A stretch of 36,736 nucleotides of DNA from Intrasporangium chromatireducens Q5-1 (GTDB taxonomy: Bacteria; Actinomycetota; Actinomycetes; Actinomycetales; Dermatophilaceae), in assembly GCF_000576575.1 (NCBI RefSeq), contig NZ_AWQS01000020.1:1-36736 (forward strand). The letters run 5' to 3'. Positions 1 to 7,223 of the stretch are shown here, piece by piece (within the stretch, counting starts at the first letter, position 1; each line of letters opens with the position of its first letter). The notes under the pieces are model-generated. The model did no database searches. It was not told where the DNA came from and saw nothing but the letters and a program-made list of their open reading frames with translations. The translations under genes were made by a program, and so were the position numbers.

Positions 1-504
1 CTCCCCGGGCCCCATGCAAGATCGAGGCTAGGTATCGGCTCCGGCGTAGAGCCCGCACCCCGCATGGCCGCCCTCGCCCGCCAACGCGGCATCCACGTCA
101 CGGACGCTGTCGCCGAGGCACTGCCCTTCCCCGACGACCGGTTCGCACTCACCGCGTTCATCACCTCCCTGTGCTTCGTCACCGACCCCCCTCGCGCCCT
201 GGCCGAAGCCAGCCGGGTCACCCGGCCGGGCGGGTCGGTATTGATCGCCTATCTCAACCTGGCCAGTGCTGCCGGAGCACACTTGGCCGCCACGCAGCAC
301 GAGGACCCCTACTTCGCCCACGCCCGGCTCCGCACCACCACAGAACTGCGCGCCCTGCTCGCCGATGCCGACCTCGCCGCCGACGGCGCCCAACAGGTCA
401 TCGCCGAAGCCGGTCAGCCGCCCCGAGTATCTTCCGGCGCCGACCAGGGCTTGTTCTGCGTCCTTCGCGCCCGGGTCGCCTCAACTACGAAACCGCCTCG
501 TTGA
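1..504 (+). pseudogene. SAM-dependent methyltransferase fragment (class I)
   Basis: The frame is open from the window edge to a stop at 504; the first ATG is at 64. The C-terminal two thirds look like a small class I methyltransferase: ALPFPDDRFAL, a DPPRALAEASRVTRPGG segment (the post-motif III helix and strand) and a hydrophobic strand after it. The SAM-binding glycine motif is visible as LGIGSG but is followed after a single residue by VEPAPRM. In intact relatives about 12-18 residues normally separate the glycine loop from the acidic residue ending strand 2. That pattern suggests an internal deletion in addition to truncation by the window edge. No substrate can be assigned. It may be a remnant rather than a working enzyme. 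Confidence 0.55.
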
Positions 505-536
505 CCCAGTCCGCCGCGACATCCTCTCGCATCTGA

Positions 537-848
537 CCGCCGCACTCAGCAGTCCTCAGCGCGACTGGTTCGTTCATCGGGAGCGCGGAGGCCATTACGG
601 AGTTTGACACCGCGGTGGCTGAGGTGCCGCAGATCGTCGAGGGCCAGCGCCTCTTCGGTGAGCCCGACTACCTCCTTCGGGTAGTGAGCCGCGACCTCGC
701 CGCCTACAAGCTCCTGTACGACTCCGTCCTGTCCAAGCTGCCGGGGCTCCGGGTCCCCAACTCGACCGTCGTGATGAAGGAGACCCTTCCCCGGCGTCCA
801 CTGCCCGTCCCGCCGCACAAGGCGGCGACCCCGCGCCGGGGCAGCTAG
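537..848 (+). pseudogene. AsnC/Lrp-family regulator, C-terminal fragment
   Basis: This frame opens just after a stop at 534-536 and encodes the ligand-sensing (RAM/AsnC) half of a feather-like regulator. Readable landmarks are FDTAVAEVPQIVEG, the conserved RLFGEPDYLLRVV strand, RDLAAYKLLYDSVLSKLPG and the terminal STVVMK segment. The N-terminal helix-turn-helix that binds DNA is absent, and nothing resembling it lies in the preceding bases. An internal GTG at 615 could start a 77-residue product, but that would cut the domain. I read it as the tail of a broken gene. Lrp/AsnC proteins commonly sense amino acids, but no target can be inferred here. Confidence 0.6.
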
Positions 849-1385
849 TGACCTGTCTTTGACAGAGTCTTGTTGGTTGGCCTTCGTAATAACGCGCACG
901 GTGGCCTTCGTCCCAATCGATGGCGGGCGCGGTACGCCCAGGTCTTCTGGGACGCCGGCGGTCAGGCCTGCGGCGATCGTCGTGCCTCTGGTCCATCGCG
1001 GCGCGCGACCTTGCCGAGCCACCGAGGCTCGACTTCGGGGCTCTGTTCGCGACCGTCCAGCCAACGTCTGCGCCGATCTGCGTGCGCACCACGTCCCGAG
1101 CCGCATGATGGATCTCCACGACACGCTCCCAGATCTCAGTATCGAGCGCCGACAGGAGTAGGCGGGCGCGGGCGGTCGTCGGCTCGGCCACCCGGGCGCT
1201 CCCTCGGCGGCGTACCAGCGTGGTCATCATGCGCGAGCATATTCAGCTCGTTGCTCGTTACTCGTCGCGATCCAACACGATCCCACCGCTATGCCGCATG
1301 GCGACACCTAGCCCGGTGATTGTCCCTCCACGTCATGACTCGGTGAGTCTCGGCGCGGTCTGATCATGACTCTTGGTTCGCGAGG
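849..1385. other. 537-bp stretch without a supported gene
   Basis: No frame gives a protein I recognise. The best candidate is a minus-strand ATG at 1230 whose first 70 or so residues (MMTTLVRRRGSARVAEP onward) have a protein-like mix including LLLSALDTEIWERVVEIHHA. It then becomes arginine-rich and runs over the AsnC remnant, which is typical of an antisense shadow or decayed gene. The 9-mer TCATGACTC occurs twice near 1334 and 1365. I see no tRNA, terminator or insertion-sequence end. Confidence 0.4.
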
Positions 1386-1676
1386 TCACCGTGTGACGTG
1401 CCAGGGACGCGCGGGATCAGTTGCCATCGGCGTGCCGCTGGTGCGTACCGCGTAGGTGGGGGTTCCCGGGCCGTCGATAGGGCCGAGGTAGGTGTGTCCG
1501 GTCATGCGGCACCACGCGGGTAGGTCGATCGGTGCGACAGGGTCGGTCGTGGTCAGGTGGATGACGGTGCCTGGTGGGACCTGGGCGGCTTGGTTGCGCA
1601 GAAGGATTAGCAGGCGGGCGCAGCTGAGATCGCTGCCGTCGAGGTGGTCGATGCGCGGTCCTTGGGTGGCGCTCAT
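1386..1676 (-). CDS. TusA/SirA-family sulfurtransferase-like protein
   Basis: TusA-fold proteins (about 75-80 residues) carry a persulfide on a conserved Cys and relay sulfur between cysteine desulfurases, rhodaneses and acceptors. This 96-residue product keeps the landmarks: IDHLDGSDLSCARLLILLR (strand 1, active-site loop and helix 1), GTVIHLTTTDPVAPIDLPAW (strand 2 and the DPxxxxDIPAW signature) and WCRMTGHTYLG. The usual CPxP loop is CARL here, so the nucleophilic Cys remains while both prolines are lost. It is the last gene of the sulfur operon; its ATG overlaps the stop of the small upstream ORF. The family call is firm, but its partner is inferred from the cysteine desulfurase and rhodanese nearby. 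Confidence 0.8.
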   Translation of the reverse strand: MSATQGPRIDHLDGSDLSCARLLILLRNQAAQVPPGTVIHLTTTDPVAPIDLPAWCRMTGHTYLGPIDGPGTPTYAVRTSGTPMATDPARPWHVTR

Positions 1677-1816
1677 GCTGCGTCTTCGGTGGTGACGGGG
1701 AGCTGTGCGGTGTCCCGTTCTGCCAGGCTATCGGCGAGTCGTCGCGCACCGTCTTGTCCGTCTCGGTGTGCGATCGTCCGGTTGGTTGCTCGGCGACGAA
1801 ACTCATCCATCGGCAT
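1673..1816 (-). CDS. Small hypothetical protein coupled to the TusA-like gene
   Basis: A 47-residue product starting MPMDEFRRRATNR, preceded by GGAG four bases before the ATG. Its stop overlaps the ATG of the TusA-like gene in an ATGA, the arrangement seen through most of this operon, which argues that it is translated. The frame extends upstream to a GTG at 1894 (73 residues), but that start has no ribosome-binding sequence. The sequence is charged, with no Cys, membrane segment or recognised domain. Function unknown; position suggests a role linked to the TusA-like protein. Confidence 0.45.
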   Translation of the reverse strand: MPMDEFRRRATNRTIAHRDGQDGARRLADSLAERDTAQLPVTTEDAA

Positions 1817-1826
1817 GGTGCTCCGA

Positions 1827-2054
1827 TCACTTCCCATCGATGGGGACAACAGACGCCGGTTCCGTTCCACTGGCTGCGGTAGGTCGTCGGTCACGGGCCT
1901 GGTTCTTCCCCCATGTCACGGCCTGGATGTCAGTCGGTTGGTTGCGAGGGGGCTGGTTGGTGGGGCGCCTGGGGTAAGTCTCGTACATCCGCACAGCGAC
2001 GGTGGTGCCGGAGATGAGTGGTGGCGCCCCTGCGGCCGAGGCGGCTGCGGACAT
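1827..2054 (-). CDS. Doubtful 75-residue ORF
   Basis: An ATG-initiated frame lies between the CPVC membrane protein and the small ORF, partly overlapping the longer version of the latter. The first 33 residues (MSAAASAAGAPPLISG onward) read plausibly and the same frame is open upstream through hydrophobic codons (AVLALG). The second half is rich in Pro, Arg and Gln and looks non-coding. No Shine-Dalgarno sequence precedes the ATG. It could be the remnant of a secreted or membrane peptide or simply spacer DNA. Confidence 0.2.
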   Translation of the reverse strand: MSAAASAAGAPPLISGTTVAVRMYETYPRRPTNQPPRNQPTDIQAVTWGKNQARDRRPTAASGTEPASVVPIDGK

Positions 2055-2085
2055 GCCCAGAGCTAGAACGGCGTCTGGAAGGAGT

Positions 2086-2586
2086 TCACTGGGCCGCGGG
2101 GGGCTGTGGCAGTGGGCAGCTTTGTTCGCGGCGTATGCGGAGCACGAGCGCGATGAGCAGCAACGCTATTGACCCGGTGGCGAGGAAGGGCTGGATGGGT
2201 TCGAACATCTGTAGGGCGCCGGTGTAGCCGAGCGCGAGGAGCACTAGCTTGTTGCATACCGGGCAGCCCACGGCGAAGAAGGCTGTGATCGCGCCGATCG
2301 TGCCGAGGGAGCCGCTGCGAGTGCGGGCTTGGCCGTCTTTGCGGGCGACGTAGGTTGCAGCGACCAATCCAGCGAGCAAGCTGGTGACGACCAAGACCGG
2401 CCACGCCCAGGGCGTGGGAGGGATCTCACGGGTGAACCAGGGGGTGGAAATGAGCGCGGTGGGGATCGCGACCACGATGATGGTGGCCGCTGCGGTGAGC
2501 ACGGCGAACCACCAGCGCCGCGGGGGCCAGGTGCGCAGTTCGCTGAAGGTGCTGCGGCGGGTGGAGCGGTCGGTTGTCTGGGTCAT
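2086..2586 (-). CDS. Four-helix membrane protein with GCPVCNK motif
   Basis: A 166-residue polytopic membrane protein: predicted helices at about 26-46, 60-80, 95-120 and 135-153, with basic flanks. Helix 3 carries GCPVCNK (Cys108 and Cys111), followed by LGYTGALQMFEPIQP. A CxxC in the membrane, encoded with a CcdA-like transporter, a DsbA-like protein and a TusA-like protein, suggests a thiol/disulfide relay or transfer of sulfane sulfur or electrons across the membrane. That role is inference; I cannot name a characterised homologue. It starts 29 nt after the osmC stop and belongs to the same transcription unit. A vitamin K epoxide reductase-type fold is an alternative, but the length and motif context do not fit well. 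Confidence 0.65.
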   Translation of the reverse strand: MTQTTDRSTRRSTFSELRTWPPRRWWFAVLTAAATIIVVAIPTALISTPWFTREIPPTPWAWPVLVVTSLLAGLVAATYVARKDGQARTRSGSLGTIGAITAFFAVGCPVCNKLVLLALGYTGALQMFEPIQPFLATGSIALLLIALVLRIRREQSCPLPQPPAAQ

Positions 2587-2615
2587 CTGTCACATCCCCG
2601 GGCGTGTAGGGCGGG

Positions 2616-3056
2616 TCAGAGGTGTTCGGGCAGGTCGGGGTCGTGGCGGAGGGTGACGGGGTGTTCGGCGCCGTGGTCGAGGGTGTGTCCGATCGTGCAG
2701 AGTCTGTCGATGGCTCGTTCGGCTCGCTCGGTGAGCACGGTGATCTTTTCCTCGTCGAGTGCGCTCATGTTGGTGCGGATGGTCGCGGCGATCAGGTCGT
2801 AGCGCTGGCCGTCGTCGGTCTTTCGCGGGGTGACGTCGACGATCGCGGCGAAGTCCTCGCCGAGGCGGCCGGCGAGGGTGTGGTCGGTGGAGAGGAGACC
2901 GCAGGCGGCCAGCGCGAGGGCGAGTAGCTCCCCGGGAGCGAGCGCGTCGTCGGCGTCGGTGCCGCCGATGCAGACTTCTCCGCCGCGGGCGTTGCGTCCG
3001 ATGTAGGTCTTGGGTCCGGTGCGTTCGATGTGCAGGGGCGTGGGCGGGGTGTTCAT
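2616..3056 (-). CDS. OsmC/Ohr-family protein
   Basis: OsmC-family proteins are small dimeric thiol-dependent enzymes that reduce organic hydroperoxides or, in some cases, react with sulfane sulfur. The 146-residue product shows the family layout: an N-terminal beta region, the helix-leading segment GELLALALAACGLLS with the first catalytic Cys (Cys52), a central beta-alpha section, and a second Cys (Cys120) in ERAIDRLCTIGHTL. Both redox cysteines are therefore present. It is placed in the thiol/sulfur operon, 31 nt after the deacylase gene. Context makes a role in peroxide or persulfide stress during cysteine catabolism likely, but substrate choice between OsmC and Ohr types cannot be read from the sequence. 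Confidence 0.85.
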   Translation of the reverse strand: MNTPPTPLHIERTGPKTYIGRNARGGEVCIGGTDADDALAPGELLALALAACGLLSTDHTLAGRLGEDFAAIVDVTPRKTDDGQRYDLIAATIRTNMSALDEEKITVLTERAERAIDRLCTIGHTLDHGAEHPVTLRHDPDLPEHL

Positions 3057-3087
3057 GGGGGGGCCGTCTCCGTTCTGATTGCGGGGG

Positions 3088-3606
3088 TCAGTTCATGGTG
3101 GTGAGCAGCGGCGGGTGACCGGTGGTGTCCGCGAAGGTGCGGAAGCCCTTCCAGGTCAGCCCGATGCTCTCGGTGTGGGTCATGGGGTGGAAGTTGACCT
3201 GGGCGGCGCCTTCGAGGCGCTCGTCGACGACGAGGGCGATCTGTGGTGCGGTGTCGTGTCGCAGCGCCAGCGGGGTCGCGGTGCCGGGGGTGACGTGCAG
3301 CAGCTCGGCCATCACGTGCGCGGCGGCGAATCCGAGCCGGCCGCGCGCATCGATGCGGGTGTGCAGGGTCTTCAGGTCGATCTCGGTGTCTTCGTGTGCG
3401 GTGACGAAGAACAGGTTGCCCTTCTTGTCTTTGAGGAGGAGGTTCTTGGTGAACACCCCTGGCAGGTCCCCACGCAGCCGCTTGCCCTCGTCGATGCTCG
3501 TGTGCGCCGGATACGGCACGATGGGGGCGACGATCCCGATGCCCGCCAGGTAGGTCAGCAGTGCTTCGCGTTCGGCGGTCTCGTCGATGGTGGCGGTGTC
3601 GGTCAT
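3088..3606 (-). CDS. YbaK/ProX-type aminoacyl-tRNA(Pro) deacylase
   Basis: The 172-residue protein belongs to the YbaK/INS-domain editing enzymes, which hydrolyse mischarged tRNA(Pro). It shows FTKNLLLKDKKGNLFFV, with the conserved Lys that contacts the ester, and the late GTATPLAL and NFHPMTHTESIGLT segments. The architecture resembles the PrdX/ProXp-ala branch (Ala-tRNA(Pro)) more than classic YbaK (Cys-tRNA(Pro)), but this cannot be settled by eye. Its ATG overlaps the stop of the cystathionine enzyme (TGATG), so the two are co-translated. Placement among cysteine-metabolism genes makes clearance of Cys-tRNA(Pro) under high cysteine an attractive hypothesis. Confidence 0.8.
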   Translation of the reverse strand: MTDTATIDETAEREALLTYLAGIGIVAPIVPYPAHTSIDEGKRLRGDLPGVFTKNLLLKDKKGNLFFVTAHEDTEIDLKTLHTRIDARGRLGFAAAHVMAELLHVTPGTATPLALRHDTAPQIALVVDERLEGAAQVNFHPMTHTESIGLTWKGFRTFADTTGHPPLLTTMN

Positions 3607-4799
3607 CAGCGGGTCACCTCGTCGAGGGCCTGGGTCAGGTCGGCGATGAGGTCGACGGTGTCTTCCAGGCCGACCGAGAGACGGATCATCGAGTCAGTGA
3701 TGCCGCGGCGCTCACGTTCGGCAGGGCTCAGGCCGTGATGGGTCGTGGTCACCGGTTGCGTTGCGAGGGATTCGGCGCCGCCGAGGCTGGGCGCGAGCGC
3801 GAAGAGGTTCAACCGGTCCGCGACGCGGCTGCTGGTCTTGCCATCGGCGTCGACCTCGATCGTGATGATGCCGCCGAATCCATGCATCTGCGACACGGCC
3901 AGCTCGTGCCCCGGAAAAGAGGGAAGGCCTGGGTAGAGAACGCGGTTCACGCGGGCGTCTGCTTCCATCGCCTCAGCGATCGCCTGCGCGGACGCATTCT
4001 GTGCGTTCACCCTGATGGTGAGAGTGCGCAGGCTCCGGGCCAGCAGTGCGGCAGGTTCCGGGGCGATCGTGGTGCCGAGGTTCTTGCGCCACGCCCACAC
4101 CGGGGTGATGAGCTCCGCTGCTCCAAGGAGGAACCCGGCAGTGACGTCGGAGTGCCCGCCCAGATACTTGGTCGCGGAGTAGACCACAATGTCGGCGCCG
4201 AGGTCGAGGGGGCGCTGGTTGACCGGTGAGGCGAAGGTGTTGTCGATCGCGACGAGCGCACCGTAACGGTGGGCCAGGTCACTGATCGCGGCGATGTCGA
4301 AGATCTCCAGGCCCGGGTTGGTGGGGGTTTCGAAGAACACCAGTCGGGCACCGGCCTCCAGGAGCGACTCAAGCTGGTCGAGCTCGCTGCCCAGTAGGAA
4401 TGTGGTCTCGATGCCCAGCAGCGGGAGCTGATCGGCCAGCAGCTCAAGGGTGCCGCCGTAGGCGTCGCCCAGACACACGATCCCGTCGCGCCCGTACTGG
4501 GCGAACACCGCCATCTCGGCGGCCATCCCGGAGCAGAACGCCAAGGCGGCTGGGGCACCCTCGATGGCGGCCATGGTTTCTTCCAGCGCGAACGTTGTCG
4601 GGTTCATCCCGTACCGGGTGTACAGAGCCCCGGGAGTGTGGCCGTCGACTACGTCCAGCAGCGCCGCGGTGTTCTCGAACGCGAACGTGGTCGTGTTGTA
4701 GGTGGGCAGGTGCGGCGCACCATGGGCATCCTTCAAGGTGGTGCCGTGGATGGACCGGGTCGACTGGCCCGGGGCGTGTGGCGTGGGGGTGTTGCTCAT
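3606..4799 (-). CDS. PLP-dependent cystathionine gamma-synthase/lyase family enzyme
   Basis: A 397-residue Cys/Met-metabolism PLP enzyme, the normal length for this fold-type I family. It has YTRYGMNPT (phosphate and neighbouring-subunit contacts around residues 60-68), FCSGMAA, the cofactor-stacking GDAYGGT, ETPTNP, AIDNTFASP and SATKYLGGHSD, where Lys211 forms the Schiff base. Family members perform gamma-replacement or gamma/alpha,beta-elimination on cystathionine, homocysteine, cysteine or methionine. Sequence alone does not separate synthase from lyase. With a cysteine desulfurase, a rhodanese and a TusA-like protein beside it, H2S- or persulfide-forming lyase activity is favoured. Its start overlaps the CcdA stop (ATGA). 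Confidence 0.88.
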   Translation of the reverse strand: MSNTPTPHAPGQSTRSIHGTTLKDAHGAPHLPTYNTTTFAFENTAALLDVVDGHTPGALYTRYGMNPTTFALEETMAAIEGAPAALAFCSGMAAEMAVFAQYGRDGIVCLGDAYGGTLELLADQLPLLGIETTFLLGSELDQLESLLEAGARLVFFETPTNPGLEIFDIAAISDLAHRYGALVAIDNTFASPVNQRPLDLGADIVVYSATKYLGGHSDVTAGFLLGAAELITPVWAWRKNLGTTIAPEPAALLARSLRTLTIRVNAQNASAQAIAEAMEADARVNRVLYPGLPSFPGHELAVSQMHGFGGIITIEVDADGKTSSRVADRLNLFALAPSLGGAESLATQPVTTTHHGLSPAERERRGITDSMIRLSVGLEDTVDLIADLTQALDEVTR

Positions 4800-5707
4800 G
4801 ACGGGGAGTGGCCTTCCTCATGTGATGTTGACGCCGTTGATGACGTCAGCGCCGTGGTGGTTGGTTTCGTACGGGGTTCGGCGGGGTCGGATGTCCGAGT
4901 GCGGTGGCTTCGCCACCACCACAGGAGGGCGCCGATCACGGTGATCAGGACCGCGACGGCGAGGATGACGAGGTTGGAGGTGCTCTGCCCGAGCCGGGCG
5001 ACCCCGGTTTCGAGCTCATATTGCACGGCGATCGGCAAGATCCCGCCGCCTTCGGGGTCGCGAGCGACCACGAACAGCAGCGCACCGAGGATGATGGAGA
5101 GCAGGCCGGAGATGAGTGCATGCCAGCTATTGCGCCACCGCCTGATCGTCAGTGTGCGAGGCGTCAGCGCGGCGCGGAGCGTGCCGGACCATCGTTTCCA
5201 GGCCAGAGCGAGCAGCAGCAGAGGCAATGCCATCCCCGCGGCGTATACGGCCAGCAGCACGCCTCCGTAGACCGGGTTCGCTCCCACAGCGGCGATCATC
5301 AGCACCGACCCAAGGATTGGGCCGGTGCACACCCCGGCCACACCGTAGGCGGTGCCCAGTACATAGACCGTCCATGCCCGGCCGGTGTCCGCGCCCTGGC
5401 CGGTGCGAGAGAGCCCCGGCAGAGGGACTCCGGCGACCTGTATGAGGCCGAACACGACCACAACTGTCGCGACCACGCTCAGCAGCACGCCGCGGTTCTG
5501 GTTCAAAAACGCGCCCGCGGTACCGGCGAACACCCCCAATGGAACCAGCGTGGTGATCAGCCCGAGGTAGAACACCCCGGTGCGTGCCACCAGGGTCGCC
5601 GGATGGGAGAAGGCGTACGCGAAAAACGCCGGCAGCAGCATCACCGAGCACGGCGACAGTAGGCTGAGCAGCCCGCCGAGGAACGATCCGAGGTAGCCGA
5701 TGTCCAT
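4796..5707 (-). CDS. CcdA/DsbD-type thiol-disulfide membrane transporter
   Basis: The 303-residue polytopic protein carries reducing equivalents across the membrane to extracytoplasmic thioredoxin-like partners. Helix 1 contains SPCSVMLLPAF and helix 4 contains GVCTGPILGS, the paired-cysteine motifs of CcdA and the DsbD core. About six helices span residues 5-190, followed by a longer tail with an extra helix near 250-275 and a charged Arg/Thr-rich end. I start it at the ATG overlapping the DsbA stop (TGATG) rather than at the GTG one codon earlier. Coupling to the DsbA-like gene implies that it keeps that protein reduced. The C-terminal extension is longer than in minimal CcdA proteins. Confidence 0.88.
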   Translation of the reverse strand: MDIGYLGSFLGGLLSLLSPCSVMLLPAFFAYAFSHPATLVARTGVFYLGLITTLVPLGVFAGTAGAFLNQNRGVLLSVVATVVVVFGLIQVAGVPLPGLSRTGQGADTGRAWTVYVLGTAYGVAGVCTGPILGSVLMIAAVGANPVYGGVLLAVYAAGMALPLLLLALAWKRWSGTLRAALTPRTLTIRRWRNSWHALISGLLSIILGALLFVVARDPEGGGILPIAVQYELETGVARLGQSTSNLVILAVAVLITVIGALLWWWRSHRTRTSDPAEPRTKPTTTALTSSTASTSHEEGHSPS

Positions 5708-6438
5708 CACTGACTGGTTTCCTCTTCGAGTTGGGCATCGATGATCTGTCGGAACACCTCGATGGGTTGTGCCCCCTGGATCACCTGCTCACCGACCACG
5801 AACGTCGGCGTGGAGGTCACACCGAGCGCCCGGGACTGGCTGCCCTCCTGCTCGACGGCTGCGGCAAGCTCGGGGTCGTCCAGCCCGGTTTCGAACGCGG
5901 CGAGATCGAGGCCGTCGACCTCGCCTGCGAGGGCGAGAAGCCGGTCGCGGCTAAAGTCACCGTCCCCGGTGTAGGTGTGGGCGTAGAGCACTTCGTAGAA
6001 CTGCCAGAACAGGTCCTGCTGTGCTGCGGCGCGTCCGGCGATAGCGGTACTCACGGAGCTCTCGCTGAGGATCGGAGTGTCCCGCCACTCCATGCGTACG
6101 TGCCCGGCGTCGATGTACTCCTCGATCAGGGTCGGGAGCGTCTCCTCGGCGAACGCACCGCAGTACTTACACGTGAAATCGGCGTACTCGATGATCACCA
6201 CAGGCGCATCCACAGCCCCCATGGCGAACGGGTCGGCGTCATCTCGACGCGCCAGATCAGCCAGAGCGTTGGACTCCGCGGACGGTGACGCCGTTGTCGC
6301 GGGGTCTTCGTTGGCGGCGGTGGTGTTCTGCGTGTTCGATCCGATCACGGTTCCAATGCCCAACGCGAGCACGACTGCGGCGATCACTGCGGCAATCTTC
6401 CAGGGGAAGGCCCGGCGGGGTGTGGTAGACGTAGCGAT
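5707..6438 (-). CDS. DsbA-family membrane-anchored thiol oxidoreductase, apparent ATC start
   Basis: A thioredoxin-fold protein of the DsbA/Com1 type: a signal-anchor helix, an acidic and Thr/Ser-rich linker, the strand VVIIEYADFTC with the CKYC active site (Cys90 and Cys93), a helical insertion, and the cis-Pro loop VTSTPTFVVG. The annotated-style start would be GTG at 6387, inside the anchor helix and without a ribosome-binding site. A perfect AAGGAG lies at 6446-6451, and seven bases downstream the same frame has an ATC codon (6438-6436). Starting there gives the n-region ATSTTPRRAFPWK and a complete signal anchor of 243 residues. Either a rare ATC start or a mutated ATG is implied. It is partner to the CcdA gene that overlaps it. 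Confidence 0.85.
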   Translation of the reverse strand: MATSTTPRRAFPWKIAAVIAAVVLALGIGTVIGSNTQNTTAANEDPATTASPSAESNALADLARRDDADPFAMGAVDAPVVIIEYADFTCKYCGAFAEETLPTLIEEYIDAGHVRMEWRDTPILSESSVSTAIAGRAAAQQDLFWQFYEVLYAHTYTGDGDFSRDRLLALAGEVDGLDLAAFETGLDDPELAAAVEQEGSQSRALGVTSTPTFVVGEQVIQGAQPIEVFRQIIDAQLEEETSQ

Positions 6439-6445
6439 ACTGATA

Positions 6446-6451
6446 CTCCTT
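6446..6451 (-). promoter_or_regulatory. Ribosome-binding site AAGGAG that sets the DsbA-like start
   Basis: A strong Shine-Dalgarno hexamer, 7 nt before an in-frame ATC and 58 nt before the first GTG. An in-frame TGA lies just upstream of it. The spacing is ideal for initiation at the ATC and far too long for the GTG. Confidence 0.6.
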
Positions 6452-6537
6452 GTTCAACAGACGGCGCACGCACTGCGCCCGGGTGCCCATGGGGCGATAT
6501 TCCGCGTAGTTTCGGGGGTCGATGCAGGCTGCGGGGT

Positions 6538-7203
6538 TCACGCGATGCTGAGCGTGACCCCCTTGGTCGCACGCCACTCCACGACACCCTCATCCATGGC
6601 TCTCGCGTCCACCCCGCGCTCCCGCAGCCAAGCGGCGGCCTCACGGGCCATACGACACAGCTCCCCGCGGCAGTACACGACCACCTCAGCCCCGTCTGGC
6701 AGCTCGCGATACCTCTCCTCAAGCTCGTCCTGCGGCATCGAGATCGCCGCCGGGAAGTGCGCCGCCTCGTACTCCTGGCGAGGTCGCACATCGATGACCA
6801 CCATCGCCGAGGTCACCGCCGACGGGTCGATTCCCGGGGCCTGCGCCTCCGAGTACCCCATGTAGTCGTCCAGCGCCTGACGCAGCTGCGGGTAGCGCGT
6901 CAAGGCGACACGCTTGGCCGCCGTGTACAGCTCGGCAACATCGTCACCGGCTAACTGGTACAAGACGCTCGTGCGCTCCCGGCGAGCCCGAACCAGACCG
7001 GCACGCTTCAGCGTCTGTAAATGCGCCGACGTGCTCGTCAAGCCCATCCCCGCCATCCGGGCGAGGGTCTCGACACTGTGCTCGCCCTGGGCCATCAGCT
7101 CCATGAGCTCCAGGCGGCGACCATTGCCGAGGGCCTTCACCACCGCGGCAAAAGAGTCGAAAACGGACTCCTTGCCACCAGACTCGCTATTCCATGCATC
7201 CAT
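6538..7203 (-). CDS. ArsR-family HTH regulator fused to a rhodanese domain
   Basis: The 221-residue protein joins an ArsR winged helix (about residues 14-95, with FDSFAAVVKALGNGRRLELM and LTSTSAHLQTLKRAGLVRARR as recognition region) to a C-terminal rhodanese domain (about 130-218; VVIDVRPRQEYEAAHFPAA). The catalytic loop is CRGELCRM, with Cys178 as the expected persulfide carrier and a second Cys at 183. Such fusions can sense sulfane sulfur by persulfidation of the rhodanese part. I choose ATG 7203 because a TAGCAT -10 box lies 8 nt before it, giving a leaderless message; the frame reaches further upstream but without support. It heads the sulfur operon, about 100 nt before the DsbA-like gene, and probably represses it. 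Confidence 0.88.
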   Translation of the reverse strand: MDAWNSESGGKESVFDSFAAVVKALGNGRRLELMELMAQGEHSVETLARMAGMGLTSTSAHLQTLKRAGLVRARRERTSVLYQLAGDDVAELYTAAKRVALTRYPQLRQALDDYMGYSEAQAPGIDPSAVTSAMVVIDVRPRQEYEAAHFPAAISMPQDELEERYRELPDGAEVVVYCRGELCRMAREAAAWLRERGVDARAMDEGVVEWRATKGVTLSIA

Positions 7204-7209
7204 GGAACA

Positions 7210-7223
7210 CAATGCTAGCATTG
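7210..7223. promoter_or_regulatory. 14-bp perfect palindrome over the -10 box of the ArsR-rhodanese gene
   Basis: CAATGCTAGCATTG is an exact inverted repeat centred 13-14 bp before the ATG at 7203. On the minus strand it contains TAGCAT, correctly spaced (8 nt) to act as the -10 element of a leaderless promoter. A dimeric winged-helix regulator bound here would block RNA polymerase, so this is the likely autoregulatory operator. The divergent cysteine desulfurase gene starts about 130 bp away and could share control. Confidence 0.55.

Noticed and set aside
1334-1373. Repeated 9-mer TCATGACTC as an attachment site or CRISPR-like unit
   Set aside because: There are only two short copies with no third unit or flanking integrase. 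No CRISPR array is visible anywhere in the window.
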